This document shows positions 34,182 to 42,722 of a stretch of 47,734 bases of DNA, piece by piece (within the stretch, counting starts at the first letter, position 1; each line of letters starts with the position of its first letter). Position numbers and translations under genes: made by a program. The stretch covers positions 1 to 47,734 of the forward strand of contig NZ_SCVH01000047.1 in the NCBI RefSeq assembly GCF_004296935.1, given 5' to 3'. Below the pieces are notes generated by a model. It made no database searches, was not told the DNA's origin, and was given only the letters and a program-made list of their open reading frames with translations. The stretch is from Reyranella sp. GTDB lineage: Bacteria; Pseudomonadota; Alphaproteobacteria; Reyranellales; Reyranellaceae.

Positions 34182-35705
34182 ATGACTGAAGCCACTCCGG
34201 GTCCCCTCTCGATCGGGGCGCTTCGCGCGGCGGTGCTCGAGGGGCGCGAGCCGCCGCCGCTGCAGGCCGTCGCCCGCCTCGCTTCGTACCGCTGGTTCGT
34301 CGTCGCAACGGTGTGCATCGGCGCCTGCATGGGCCAGCTCGACGCCAGCATGACCCAGATGCTCCTGCCCAGACTCGAGCGCGAGTTCGCGGCACGTCTT
34401 AGCACCGTGAGCTGGGTCGCCATCTCCTACCTGCTGACGCTCGCCGCCTTCGCGCCGATCTTCGGTCGCCTGGCCGACCTGATCGGCCGCAAGCTGATGT
34501 ACACCAGCGGCTTCCTGATCTTCCTCGCGGGTTCGACGTTGTGCGGCTTCGCCACGGACCTTCCGATGCTGATCGCGTTCCGGATCCTCCAGGCGACCGG
34601 CGCGGCGCTGCTGACATCGAACGGCATCGCCATCATCGTCATGGCCGTCGGCCCCGAGGAACGCGGGCGCGCCCTCGGGCTGCTGTCGGCGGCCCAGGCC
34701 GTCGGCCTCGGCGCCGGACCGGCGGTCGGCGGTCTGGTCCTGGATACGCTGGGCTGGCAATGGGCCTTCTGGATCAATGTGCCGGTCGGCCTTGCGGGGG
34801 CCGTCCTGGGTTGGCTCGTCCTGCCACGGTCGAGCCTGTCGCCGGACACGGGCGGCTTCGACTGGCGGGGCGCGATCCTGATCGCGCCGGCCATGACGGC
34901 GGTCATGGCGGTCCTGAACCAGCTGCACGCCTGGGGACCGACATCGCCTGCCCTGCTCGGCTGCCTGCTGCTGGCGATCGTCCTTCTCGTCCTGTTCATC
35001 CGTACCGAGCGCCGCGCCGCAGCACCTTTGCTCGACCTGCATCTCCTGGGCAAGCCCGCGTTCCTGCTCGGCAACATGTCGAACTTCCTGTCCTACGCCG
35101 CCCTGTTCGGGGTGTTCTTCGTCATCCCCTTCGCTCTGGTGCGCGTCTACCACGACTCGGAGCTGGCGGCGGGACTCAGGCTGTCGATCCTGCCGGTGGT
35201 GCTGGGACTGGTGGCACCGATCGGCGGCGCGCTCTCCGATCGGCTGGGATCCCGGGTACCGACCTTCTGCGGCATGTTGATCTGCGTCGTCGGCCTCGCC
35301 CTCCTCTATGTCTTTCTCGATGGCACTCCCGGCAATATGCCCATGGTCATGCTGGCGCTGGCCGTCTTCGGCGCGGGGCAAGGCCTGTTCATCTCGCCCA
35401 ACAGCAGCGCGATCATGGCGACGGCGCCCGCCGACAAGACCGGCCAGGCGGGCAGTGCGCTGAACGTGGTGCGTTTCCTCGGCATCAGCGCTGGCGTCTC
35501 CGCGGGGTCGACGGTGCTGGCGCTCGGCCTCGGCCGGATCGAGGGCAGCACGCTGGATGTCGCGCCGGCGCTGCTGGTGGGGGCCAGCCGCGACGTCGTT
35601 CTGATGCTGGGCATCCTAGCCGCCCTCGCGGGCCTGATCGCGCTGATCCGTCCCGCGCGCCCACAGACGACCGAAGCAGGCGGTGACGGTCACAAGACCG
35701 CGTAG
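34182..35705 (+). CDS. MFS transporter, DHA2 (EmrB/QacA) family
   Basis: A 507-residue drug:H+ antiporter-2 type transporter with about fourteen hydrophobic segments. The family pattern is visible at the start (ACMGQLDASMTQMLLPRLE, then SWVAISYLLTLAAFAPIFGR, LADLIGRKLMYTSGF) and in motif C (GLGAGPAVGGLVLDTLGWQW). A long N-terminal cytoplasmic stretch precedes the first helix. Members export hydrophobic drugs or acids, sometimes with a membrane-fusion partner, which is not present here. The 3' end overlaps the convergent LysE-type gene by 16 bases. Confidence 0.9.
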   Translation: MTEATPGPLSIGALRAAVLEGREPPPLQAVARLASYRWFVVATVCIGACMGQLDASMTQMLLPRLEREFAARLSTVSWVAISYLLTLAAFAPIFGRLADLIGRKLMYTSGFLIFLAGSTLCGFATDLPMLIAFRILQATGAALLTSNGIAIIVMAVGPEERGRALGLLSAAQAVGLGAGPAVGGLVLDTLGWQWAFWINVPVGLAGAVLGWLVLPRSSLSPDTGGFDWRGAILIAPAMTAVMAVLNQLHAWGPTSPALLGCLLLAIVLLVLFIRTERRAAAPLLDLHLLGKPAFLLGNMSNFLSYAALFGVFFVIPFALVRVYHDSELAAGLRLSILPVVLGLVAPIGGALSDRLGSRVPTFCGMLICVVGLALLYVFLDGTPGNMPMVMLALAVFGAGQGLFISPNSSAIMATAPADKTGQAGSALNVVRFLGISAGVSAGSTVLALGLGRIEGSTLDVAPALLVGASRDVVLMLGILAALAGLIALIRPARPQTTEAGGDGHKTA

Positions 35706-36253
35706 GCCGTCGTCGCCACCAGCGCCGCGGCGAAGGCGATGTTGACGCGCCGCGACCACAGCGGATCGTGGAAGATCCGCGAGAAGGCCGCGCCGGCCAG
35801 CAGCCACACGAGATGGATGAGCACGATCATGACCGCCAGCACCGCCGTCTTCAGCGCGGGCTCGAGCGCCGAGCCGGCGAAGACGGCGGCGATCGCGACA
35901 TAGGCCTTGGGATTGGCGATCGCCAGCAGCACGCCGCCCGCGAAGGAGGGTGCGGCCGCCGCTGCGTCCGGCTTCGACAGGGGCGACGCGGTGGCGATCC
36001 GGTAGGCGAGATAAAGAATGTAGGCGGCGGACGCCGCCAGCAGCACCGGCGTGAGGCGTGGCACCGCGAGCAGAAGCGCGACCACGCCGGTCGCCACCGC
36101 GAGCAGGACGGCGACCGTGCCGGCGATCAGCCCCGACAGATAGCCGAGCGAGCGGCGCAAACCGAAGGCCGCGCCGACCGCCGTCACGCTGATCGTCGAG
36201 GGGCCCGGGCTGCCCATGACGACGAGGCACGCCACGATCAGCGACAGCAACAT
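35690..36253 (-). CDS. LysE-family (RhtB-like) amino-acid exporter
   Basis: A 187-residue inner-membrane protein with about five to six hydrophobic segments and the LysE/RhtB marks: MGSPGPSTISVTAVGAAFGL near the N-terminus and LLAIANPKAYVAIAAVFAG in the middle. The family exports amino acids or homoserine lactone-like metabolites. It is slightly shorter than the usual 200-210 residues but complete. It is convergent with the MFS gene. Confidence 0.9.
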   Translation of the reverse strand: MLLSLIVACLVVMGSPGPSTISVTAVGAAFGLRRSLGYLSGLIAGTVAVLLAVATGVVALLLAVPRLTPVLLAASAAYILYLAYRIATASPLSKPDAAAAAPSFAGGVLLAIANPKAYVAIAAVFAGSALEPALKTAVLAVMIVLIHLVWLLAGAAFSRIFHDPLWSRRVNIAFAAALVATTAYAVL

Positions 36254-36306
36254 GGGCGAAGGCTATCGCCCGCCGCCAACCGCCGTCTTGAACGATCGTG
36301 CGAGAT

Positions 36307-37092
36307 CTACTGCAGGATCTTGGCGAAGAACGCCCTGGTGCGTGCCTCGGCGTCGGGCGCGCCGACGGAATCGTAGACCAGCCGGTGCGTCTTGCCGCCG
36401 GCGCCGGGCACGCTGCGGTCGGGCGCCTTGTTGTCGAAGCTGTGATAGGCGTTGGGATAATAGACCGCCTCGACCATCGCCGGCCTGGCAAGGCCCGCGA
36501 CCATCTGCCGGCAGCGGTCGGCCGGCGTCCAGTCGTCCTTGTCGCCGGCCAGCAGCAGCACCGGGACGTCGATGCCGGTATCGAACGCCGGATTGCAGCC
36601 GGGATAATAGGCGACGCCGCCCGCCAGGCCGCGCTGGGCGAGACCGAAGATCTTCTGCGACGAGCGGATGGTGGTCGAGCCGCCGTGGCTGTGGCCGATG
36701 ATGCCGACCTTGCCCTTGATCACGTCGGGACGGGTGGCGAGATAGTCGAGCGCGCCCGCGATGTCGGCGATGCGCATGTTGGGCGTCACCGCGCCGGGCG
36801 TGGTGCACACTGCCTTGGTCCCGCGCGGGCCGAACGAGTCGGGCGCCAGCACGAGGTAACCCCAGCTCACCAGCAGCCTGCCCCAGACGTCGGTATGCGG
36901 GCTCGTGCCCGAGCAGGAGTGCGCCAGGACGATGGCCCGGAACGGGCCCGGGCCGGCCGGCTTGTAGATCCAGCCCTTGATCTCGGGGCCGGCGGCCGAG
37001 CTGCCGACGGCGACGCTGGGAAAGCTGACGGACTGCGCCGAGGCGCCGCCGGCAAACAGCACAAGCAATGCAATCGCGAGCGCGCGGATCAT
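36307..37092 (-). CDS. Secreted dienelactone-hydrolase-family protein
   Basis: A 261-residue alpha/beta hydrolase with a signal peptide (MIRALAIALLVLFAGGASAQ), so it is probably periplasmic. Visible are the HSCSGTSPHTD oxyanion region, the nucleophile in GIIGHSHGGSTT, the acid in AGDKDDWTP and the His in AYHSFDNK. Classical dienelactone hydrolases use Cys; Ser here makes it an esterase/hydrolase of the wider family. Divergent from an EthD-type gene. Substrate unknown. Confidence 0.87.
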   Translation of the reverse strand: MIRALAIALLVLFAGGASAQSVSFPSVAVGSSAAGPEIKGWIYKPAGPGPFRAIVLAHSCSGTSPHTDVWGRLLVSWGYLVLAPDSFGPRGTKAVCTTPGAVTPNMRIADIAGALDYLATRPDVIKGKVGIIGHSHGGSTTIRSSQKIFGLAQRGLAGGVAYYPGCNPAFDTGIDVPVLLLAGDKDDWTPADRCRQMVAGLARPAMVEAVYYPNAYHSFDNKAPDRSVPGAGGKTHRLVYDSVGAPDAEARTRAFFAKILQ

Positions 37093-37144
37093 GAGCGATA
37101 CTAGACCGATCTGCGGGAGGCCTCAAAGGCTGGAGGAATGCACC

Positions 37145-37477
37145 ATGATCAAGACCATCGGACTGCTCGCGCGCAAGCCCGGCTGGACGCACGACCAATT
37201 CATGAAGCACTGGGTCGAGGTCCATGCGCCGCTCGCCCATGCCGTGCCCGGCCTCAGGCGCTACGTGCAGAACCACATCCGGGATGAACGCACCCGCGCC
37301 GACATTCCTGCGATCGACGTCGAGATCGACGGCGTGGCCGAACTGTGGTTCGACGATCGCGCCGCGCTGGAAGCCGCGGCGCGCACGCCCGAGATGCAGG
37401 CGCTGCACGCCGACGGCGCGATCTTCATCGGCCGCATCCGGAGCTACGTCGTCGAGGAGAAGACGATCGTGGGCTGA
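37145..37477 (+). CDS. EthD-domain protein
   Basis: A 110-residue dimeric alpha/beta-barrel protein of the EthD family: IGLLARKPGWTHDQFMKHWV near the start and MQALHADGAIFIGRIRSYVV at the end. EthD-like proteins accompany catabolic operons, often of ethers or polyketide-like aromatics, and a few are decarboxylases or cyclases. A good GGAGG ribosome-binding site lies eight bases upstream. Convergent with the Bug-type protein, which ends 12 bases downstream. Confidence 0.9.
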   Translation: MIKTIGLLARKPGWTHDQFMKHWVEVHAPLAHAVPGLRRYVQNHIRDERTRADIPAIDVEIDGVAELWFDDRAALEAAARTPEMQALHADGAIFIGRIRSYVVEEKTIVG

Positions 37478-37489
37478 GCCTTGCGCCGG

Positions 37490-38458
37490 TTATTCCGGCT
37501 GGATGCCCGCTTCCTTGGCGATCGCGCGCCAGGTTGCGAGCTCCGTCTTGACGCGTTCGGCGAAGACGGCCGGCGCCTCGCCGCCCGGCTCGCTGGCGAG
37601 ATCGGCGATCTTGGCCCGGACCTCCGGCTCGGCGAGCACGGCGACCACATCGTCGCGCAGGCGCTGCGCCAGCGCCGGCGGCATGCCGCCCGGACCGAAC
37701 AGCGAGAACCAGGCCGACTGGTCGACGCCGGGAGCGCCGATCTCGGCCATGGTCGGGATTTCCGGCAGCACCGCCAGCCGCTTGCCGCTGCTCACCGCCA
37801 GCATGCGCAAGGTGCCGGCGCGGTGGTGCGACATCACGGTCAGCGGGCTGGTGAAGCCGACCGGGATATGGCCGCCGGCCAGCTCCTGCATCATCGGCGC
37901 CGCGCCCTTGTAGGCCACGTTCTCGATCTTGAGCCCGCTCTTGAGGCGGAACAGCTCGCCCACCATGCGCGTCGTGTTCTCGGTGCTGCCGAAGGTGTAC
38001 TTGCCCGGCGCCGCGCGCGCCGCCGTCATGAACTTCTCGGCCGTGTCGAAGCCTGCCTTGGGCGAGCCCACCAGGGCGATGACGCCGGCCACCAGCGGCG
38101 TGATCGGCGTGAAGTCGCGCTCGGTGTCGTAGGGCAGCGTCTTGGTGGTGAAGGGATTGATGGTGTGGGCGCTGGTCATGATCAGGAGCGTGTAGCCATC
38201 GGGCGCCGACTTGGCGACGATCTCGCTGCCCAGGATACCGCTGGCGCCGCCCTTGTTGTCGATGACGACGGTCTGCTTCCAGCGATCGGCCAGCCGCGGC
38301 ACGATCAGCCGCGCCACCAGGTCGGTGCCGCCGCCCGCCGGATAGGGCACCACGACCCGGACCGGCTTGGTGGGAAACTCCTGGGCGCGAACGACTGCTG
38401 GCGCCAGTACGGCACCGGCCGCGCCCACAATGACGCCACGACGCTTCAACTCTCTCAC
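37490..38458 (-). CDS. Bug/TctC-family extracytoplasmic solute-binding protein
   Basis: A 322-residue tripartite-tricarboxylate-transporter binding protein. The twin-Arg-like signal (MRELKRRGVIVGAAGAVLAP) ends near VVRAQ. The mature part has PVRVVVPYPAGGGTDLVARL, KGGASGILGSEIVAKSAPDG and NVAYKGAAPMMQELAGGHIP, the ligand-pocket motifs of the family. The integral membrane subunits TctA and TctB are not adjacent, as is usual for orphan Bug proteins. The ligand is a carboxylate or related acid, unassigned. Confidence 0.93.
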   Translation of the reverse strand: MRELKRRGVIVGAAGAVLAPAVVRAQEFPTKPVRVVVPYPAGGGTDLVARLIVPRLADRWKQTVVIDNKGGASGILGSEIVAKSAPDGYTLLIMTSAHTINPFTTKTLPYDTERDFTPITPLVAGVIALVGSPKAGFDTAEKFMTAARAAPGKYTFGSTENTTRMVGELFRLKSGLKIENVAYKGAAPMMQELAGGHIPVGFTSPLTVMSHHRAGTLRMLAVSSGKRLAVLPEIPTMAEIGAPGVDQSAWFSLFGPGGMPPALAQRLRDDVVAVLAEPEVRAKIADLASEPGGEAPAVFAERVKTELATWRAIAKEAGIQPE

Positions 38459-38637
38459 CAGATCCTCCCTGATCCATCTTCTTGCCGCGCAATCTAGAGG
38501 GATTGCGTTCCGCCAACCAGTGCCGGCAGGCCATCGAGGCGGCCCTGGTCGCGCGGCGTCGGACCGCAGGCTGGTCCCGGCGCGGCACGCCGCACGGATT
38601 GCAATCTGGAGTTGCTGGCTGCCTGAAAGTTGGGTTG

Positions 38638-38643
38638 TATAAT
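38638..38643 (+). promoter_or_regulatory. Candidate -10 box upstream of lipoprotein protease gene
   Basis: A consensus TATAAT lies 24 bases upstream of the start codon in an otherwise GC-rich stretch. The best -35 candidate (TTGCTG, 38612-38617) is spaced 20 bases, longer than ideal, so this is a moderate call. The rest of the 209-base gap holds no other visible gene. Confidence 0.45.
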
Positions 38644-38667
38644 TCTCCCATCATCCGAGAGACGACG

Positions 38668-39768
38668 ATGCCCCGACTTCTTCTGCTTCTCCTGGCCGCG
38701 CTGGCGCTGGCCGGCTGTTCGGCCACCGCGCCGGCCTATGGCATCGTCGGCGACGAGGACGATCTCTACACCGGCACGGCAACCGGCTACGCCGATCGCA
38801 CCGGCAAGATCGAAGTCAGGAACACCAGCGGCAACCGCTGCACCGGCGACTTCGCCTACTACCCCGGCGTTCTCGAGGGTCGCGGCATCATCGGCTGCGA
38901 CGACGGCCAGCGCGCCCTCATCCGCTTCACCGGCCTGACGCCGGTCAGCGGCTACGGCGTGGGAACCTCCGGCACCGGCAGTCCAGTGACCTTCACCTAC
39001 GGCATGGATCGCCAGCAGAGCGCGCGTTACCTCGGCTTCGGCGCCACGACGATCGCCGGCACGGCGCCCGGAGCGGGACAAGGCGCAGGACAGGGGGCAG
39101 GACAGGGAGCAGGACAAGCGGCGGCACCAGGCACCGCGCCGCCCGCTGCGACGAAGCGGGTCGCCACGGGGACCGGCTTCTACATCAGCCGCCAGGGCCA
39201 TGTGCTCACCAACGCCCATGTCATCGACAAGTGTCGGGAAATCACGGTTTCCCGCCAGGGCAGCGCCGCGGTCCCGGCAAGCGTCGTGAAGTCGGACGCC
39301 TCGAACGATCTCGCCGTCCTCATCGCAACCCCCTCGCCCGCGGTCGCGGCCTTCCGCACTGGCCGGCCGGTGCGCCCCGGCGAGGCCGTGGTCGTCTACG
39401 GCTATCCGATGACCGGGACACTCTCCTCCAGTGGCGTGGTGACCAACGGCAGCATCAGCGCCCTGTCCGGCTTTCGCGACGACTCGCGCTATCTGCAGGT
39501 TTCCGCGCCGATCCAGGGCGGCAACAGCGGCGGCCCCGTGCTCGACACCGCCGGCAGCGTCGTCGGCATCGCCACGTCGTCCCTCGGCCTGCGCGGCCGC
39601 GACGTGCCGCAGAACGTCAACTTCGCGCTCAAGGCCGATGTCGCCCGGACCTTCCTCGCCGCCGCGGGCGTCCCGGCCGAATCCGCGGGCGGCGGCCGCG
39701 ACCTCAGCGTCGCCGACATCGGCGACAAGGCGCGCGCCTTCTCCGTCCTCGTCGACTGCAAGCGCTGA
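38668..39768 (+). CDS. Trypsin-like serine protease lipoprotein
   Basis: A 366-residue lipoprotein. The signal peptide ends with the lipobox LAGC (lipidated C17). An N-terminal domain (about 25-130) has two cysteines and resembles small beta-domains; a Gly/Gln tandem repeat follows. The trypsin-like domain has His in VLTNAHVID, Asp in ASNDLAVLIA and Ser in QGGNSGGPVL, a complete HtrA-like triad. No PDZ domain follows. It should act in the periplasm or outer membrane and is unrelated in context to the cytoplasmic proteases at 18.5-21.7 kb. Confidence 0.88.
   Translation: MPRLLLLLLAALALAGCSATAPAYGIVGDEDDLYTGTATGYADRTGKIEVRNTSGNRCTGDFAYYPGVLEGRGIIGCDDGQRALIRFTGLTPVSGYGVGTSGTGSPVTFTYGMDRQQSARYLGFGATTIAGTAPGAGQGAGQGAGQGAGQAAAPGTAPPAATKRVATGTGFYISRQGHVLTNAHVIDKCREITVSRQGSAAVPASVVKSDASNDLAVLIATPSPAVAAFRTGRPVRPGEAVVVYGYPMTGTLSSSGVVTNGSISALSGFRDDSRYLQVSAPIQGGNSGGPVLDTAGSVVGIATSSLGLRGRDVPQNVNFALKADVARTFLAAAGVPAESAGGGRDLSVADIGDKARAFSVLVDCKR
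39070..39117 (+). repeat. Four 12-base tandem units encoding GAGQ
   Basis: Four consecutive units of the form GG-GCAGGACAG encode GAGQGAGQGAGQGAGQ in the linker of the lipoprotein protease. The units differ by a few bases; the repeat could change copy number by slippage without breaking the frame. Confidence 0.8.
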
Positions 39769-39777
39769 GCGGACGCC

Positions 39778-40860
39778 CTACGGCCAGCGCTTGACCGCGC
39801 GGGCGGCCTCGCCCAGCGCGCGGTCGAGTTCGTTGCGCGTGGCATCGGCGTCGCCGCGCGACGGCGTCATGTAGACCACCATGTTGACGTCGAGGGCGCT
39901 CAACCGCACCGCGAAGGTGGCGTAGGAGATGTTGAGATGCCCGTCGAAGGCGTTGTCCAGCGTGAAGGTCCAGCTTCCCCAGTGCCAGAAGTTGCCGCCG
40001 CCCGGCGTCGGCCGCACCATCGTGCCGAGGCCGTAGTGGGCGCCGCCGCCGATCTGCTTGCCTTCCGGTGACATCATCCAGCGCCGCGCCGCCGGGCCAA
40101 TCGCGGGACTGTTCGCGGCGAAGGCCTGGTAGAAGCGGCCGTAGTCGGCGAGCGGCATGCGCCAGCCGCCGTAGCTCGCGAGGATGCGCCACGCCGGGTC
40201 GAGTGCCGCGCCGCGGACGCCGAGCGGCGCCAGCATGGTGTTGCGGCAATAGCTTTCGTAGTCCTGTCCGCTCGCCTCCTCGACCACGGCGCCCAGCATC
40301 AGGTAGGTGGCGTTGGTGTAGGCAAAGCGTTCACCGGGGGCCAGCGGCAGGCGGCGGCGCAGCACCCATTTCATCTGCTCGTCGATCGAGGGCCGGGTCG
40401 CGGTGGCGGTCCGCAGGTAGGTGGCCAGGCGACCGGTCACCGGATCGCCGCCATCGGAGCGGTCGAAGCCGGCGCGATGGACCAGCAGCTGGCCGATCGT
40501 GACGCCCTGCAGGCGGGGATCGGCCGGCGCGCCCAGCCGCGCGAAGGTGCGGGGGAGCGCCCGCGACAGCGGCGTGTCGAACGAGAGCCGGCCGCGGTCG
40601 ACCAGGCCCGCGACGCAGACGCCGGTCACCGCCTTGGAGAGGCTGGCAAGCGGCACCGATGCGCCGGGCGCCTCGCGGCCCATCACGGCCTGGTGGGCGA
40701 GGCGGCCGCCATGCATCACCGCGAGGCCGCCGGTCGAGCGCCCGGACTTGGTCATCCAGCCGCGCCAGGCCGCCTCGATGCCGGCCACCGTCTCGGCGCG
40801 TGCTTCGACCGCCCAGGCGGCCAGCAGCAGGGCAAGGCTCAGGACGCGAAAGCGGCGCAT
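39778..40860 (-). CDS. Serine hydrolase of the beta-lactamase (class C-like) family
   Basis: A 360-residue secreted hydrolase with a signal peptide (MRRFRVLSLALLLAAWAVEA). The penicillin-binding-protein fold is shown by S73-x-x-K76 (LASLSKAVTG) and YTN in FAYTNATYLM; a C-terminal G-rich strand region (GGGNFWHWGSWTF) replaces the KTG box with HWG. That pattern fits esterase/beta-lactamase family proteins rather than true antibiotic-degrading enzymes. Convergent with the lipoprotein protease, with ten bases between the stops. Confidence 0.88.
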   Translation of the reverse strand: MRRFRVLSLALLLAAWAVEARAETVAGIEAAWRGWMTKSGRSTGGLAVMHGGRLAHQAVMGREAPGASVPLASLSKAVTGVCVAGLVDRGRLSFDTPLSRALPRTFARLGAPADPRLQGVTIGQLLVHRAGFDRSDGGDPVTGRLATYLRTATATRPSIDEQMKWVLRRRLPLAPGERFAYTNATYLMLGAVVEEASGQDYESYCRNTMLAPLGVRGAALDPAWRILASYGGWRMPLADYGRFYQAFAANSPAIGPAARRWMMSPEGKQIGGGAHYGLGTMVRPTPGGGNFWHWGSWTFTLDNAFDGHLNISYATFAVRLSALDVNMVVYMTPSRGDADATRNELDRALGEAARAVKRWP

Positions 40861-40916
40861 TGCGGAAAGCCTCCGGGGGCGGGTAAAAGCGGCACCAGCA
40901 AAGAGGATACACTGGC

Positions 40917-41165
40917 ATGGCCGTCCAGCACTTCGCCAAGGTGAGCGCCACCGATCACGAGAAGCTGCAGAAACTCGTGAAGCACTACCCTGCCTCCTCC
41001 TATGCCGACTGGCACCTGAAGGAAGCGGCCCGCATGGCCGAGTGGCGGGCCCGGCGGCACACCATCCAGATGGTCGCGGTCACGCCCGAGGAGTTCGTCG
41101 CCTATTGCGAGCGCACCGGCTCGCCGTGCGACATCATCACCTTCAAGGCCTTCATCTGCCGCTGA
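40917..41165 (+). CDS. Small conserved-looking hypothetical protein
   Basis: An 82-residue protein starting MAVQHFAKVSATDHEKLQKL with a C-terminal FVAYCERTGSPCDIITFKAF. It is mostly helical with two cysteines and shows no signal peptide or membrane segment. A purine run (AAAGAGG) about 11 bases upstream is a plausible ribosome-binding site. It is divergent from the serine hydrolase. Family not recognised. Confidence 0.65.
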   Translation: MAVQHFAKVSATDHEKLQKLVKHYPASSYADWHLKEAARMAEWRARRHTIQMVAVTPEEFVAYCERTGSPCDIITFKAFICR

Positions 41166-41210
41166 CGTGGTGGGCCATTGGCACGACGCTTGCGACCTAG
41201 CTGTCTTCTC

Positions 41211-41316
41211 TGACCCCCTCCGGCCTTCGGCCACCTCCCCCGCTTCGCGAGGGAGGAGAAGAAAAACGGACTCCTCCCCCGTCTCGGGGGAGGTGGCCGA
41301 AGGCCGGAGGGGGTCA
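41211..41316. repeat. Intergenic element with perfect 32-base terminal inverted repeats
   Basis: The left end (41211-41242, TGACCCCCTCCGGCCTTCGG and on to CCCCCG) is exactly complementary to the right end (41285-41316, ending CGGAGGGGGTCA). The core repeats the GAGGGAGGAGAAGAA segment found at 28.4 kb. The right end abuts the ribosome-binding site of the amidohydrolase gene (AAAGGAG). As a palindrome of about 106 bases with no coding capacity it resembles a small non-autonomous mobile or REP-type element. Confidence 0.88.
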
Positions 41317-41339
41317 TGGGCCCCAAAGGAGATAGTGCG

Positions 41340-42611
41340 ATGACCCTCGCCCCCTACGACCTGATCCTGCGCGGTGGACACGTCATCGACCCGGCCACCG
41401 GTCTCGACGGCATCGCCGATGTCGCGATCACGGATGGCCGCATCGCGGCGATGCAGACCGATCTCCCCGGCATGGCGCGCGAGACCATCGACGTGCGCGG
41501 CCGGATCGTCCTGCCGGGCATGATCGACACCCACGCCCACATCTACACCTACGTCTCCGGCCGCTTCGGCCTGCCGGCCGACATGGTGGGCGTGGAAAGC
41601 GGCGTCACCACCCTCGTCGACCAGGGCGGCGCCTCGTGCATGACCTTCCCCGGTTTCCGCAAGTTCATCGCCGAGCCGGCCAGGAGCCGCGTGCTGTCCT
41701 TCCTCTCGGCCTATGTCGTGGGCGGCCTCGAAGGCCATTTCTACCCGAGCCTCTACGGCCCCGAAGGCGTTGACGTCGCCGCCACCGTGAAGACCGCGCT
41801 CGCCAACCGCGATCTGATTCGCGGCATAAAAGTCCATGCCGAGGTCGGCGGCGTCACGCGCTGGGGCTACGAGGTCCTGCGCAAGGCGGCCGAAATCGGC
41901 CGCGAGGCCGATCTCCCTGTCTATATGCACTTCGGCCAGATGTGGGCTCTGCCGGATGGCAGCAACGGCGTCGACCCCGACGAAATCCTGCCTGCCGTCG
42001 TCGAGTTGATGCGGCCCGGTGATATTTTGGCCCATCCCTTCACCCGCCATCCCGGCGGCTTCGTCGACAGGCACGGCAAGCTCCATCCCGTCGTGCAGCG
42101 GGCGCTCGAGCGCGGCCTGAAAGTCGACGTCGGCCACGGCAGCCACTTCTCCTTCCGCATGGCCCGCCTCGCGCTCGATGCCGGCGTGCTGCCCGACACG
42201 CTGGGCGCCGACATGCACGGCTACAACACGCGCATGACGCCACCACCCGGCACGCCCGCCAGACATCCCGACGACGAGGAGGCGCATCCCTTCGCCGGCG
42301 CCGCCCGCTTCAGCCTCTGCTACGCCATGACCGAGCTTTTGACGCTCGGCCTCACGCTGCCGCAGATCGTGCCCATGGTGACAACGAATGCCGCCGCCAT
42401 GCTCGGCCTCGCGGACGAGATCGGCACCTTGAGGCCGGGCGCCATCGCCGATGTCTCGGTGCTGGCCGACGACCGCGGCCGCTTCAGGCTGGGCGACAAC
42501 GAGGGCACGGAAGTGATCGCCGACCGCATGCTGACGCCGCTGTTCTGCCTCCGCGCCGGCACACGCCACGACGCCGCGGCGCCGATCCTGCCGGAAGTGC
42601 TGGCGGCCTGA
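41340..42611 (+). CDS. Amidohydrolase/deacetylase-family metallohydrolase (dihydroorotase-like)
   Basis: A 423-residue TIM-barrel metallohydrolase. Metal-site marks are H65-x-H67 in GMIDTHAHIY, a probable carboxylated K164 in RGIKVHAEVGG, H197 in VYMHFGQM, another His in ILAHPFTRH and an Asp in LGADMHGYN. The N-terminal YDLILRGGHVIDP is the composite-domain signature. The subgroup hydrolyses N-acyl or cyclic amide bonds. AAAGGAG precedes the ATG at 41340; an ATG 24 bases earlier lies in the palindromic element and is less likely. Substrate unknown. Confidence 0.9.
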   Translation: MTLAPYDLILRGGHVIDPATGLDGIADVAITDGRIAAMQTDLPGMARETIDVRGRIVLPGMIDTHAHIYTYVSGRFGLPADMVGVESGVTTLVDQGGASCMTFPGFRKFIAEPARSRVLSFLSAYVVGGLEGHFYPSLYGPEGVDVAATVKTALANRDLIRGIKVHAEVGGVTRWGYEVLRKAAEIGREADLPVYMHFGQMWALPDGSNGVDPDEILPAVVELMRPGDILAHPFTRHPGGFVDRHGKLHPVVQRALERGLKVDVGHGSHFSFRMARLALDAGVLPDTLGADMHGYNTRMTPPPGTPARHPDDEEAHPFAGAARFSLCYAMTELLTLGLTLPQIVPMVTTNAAAMLGLADEIGTLRPGAIADVSVLADDRGRFRLGDNEGTEVIADRMLTPLFCLRAGTRHDAAAPILPEVLAA

Positions 42612-42646
42612 CACGGGCCCCTGACACGGGCCCCTGACACGGGCCC
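42608..42646 (+). repeat. Three perfect 13-base tandem repeats
   Basis: CTGACACGGGCCC occurs three times without change, starting at the stop codon of the amidohydrolase gene. Each unit contains the palindrome GGGCCC. The 111-base gap to the next gene has no other feature. Confidence 0.85.
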
Positions 42647-42722
42647 AGGCACGGATCCAGGCGGGGGCATCGTGGCCCCCGGGCCGGCACGCTATGATGC
42701 GGCCGGGGTTGGGGAAAATGTC

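Noticed and set aside
38668-39768. Lipoprotein protease as part of the candidate conflict cluster.
   Set aside because: It is 14 kb away, is exported and lipidated, and has no adaptor domain; it is an ordinary HtrA-like secreted protease without PDZ.
42608-42646. Short CRISPR-like array.
   Set aside because: The units are directly adjacent 13-mers without spacers, and no cas gene is in the window.
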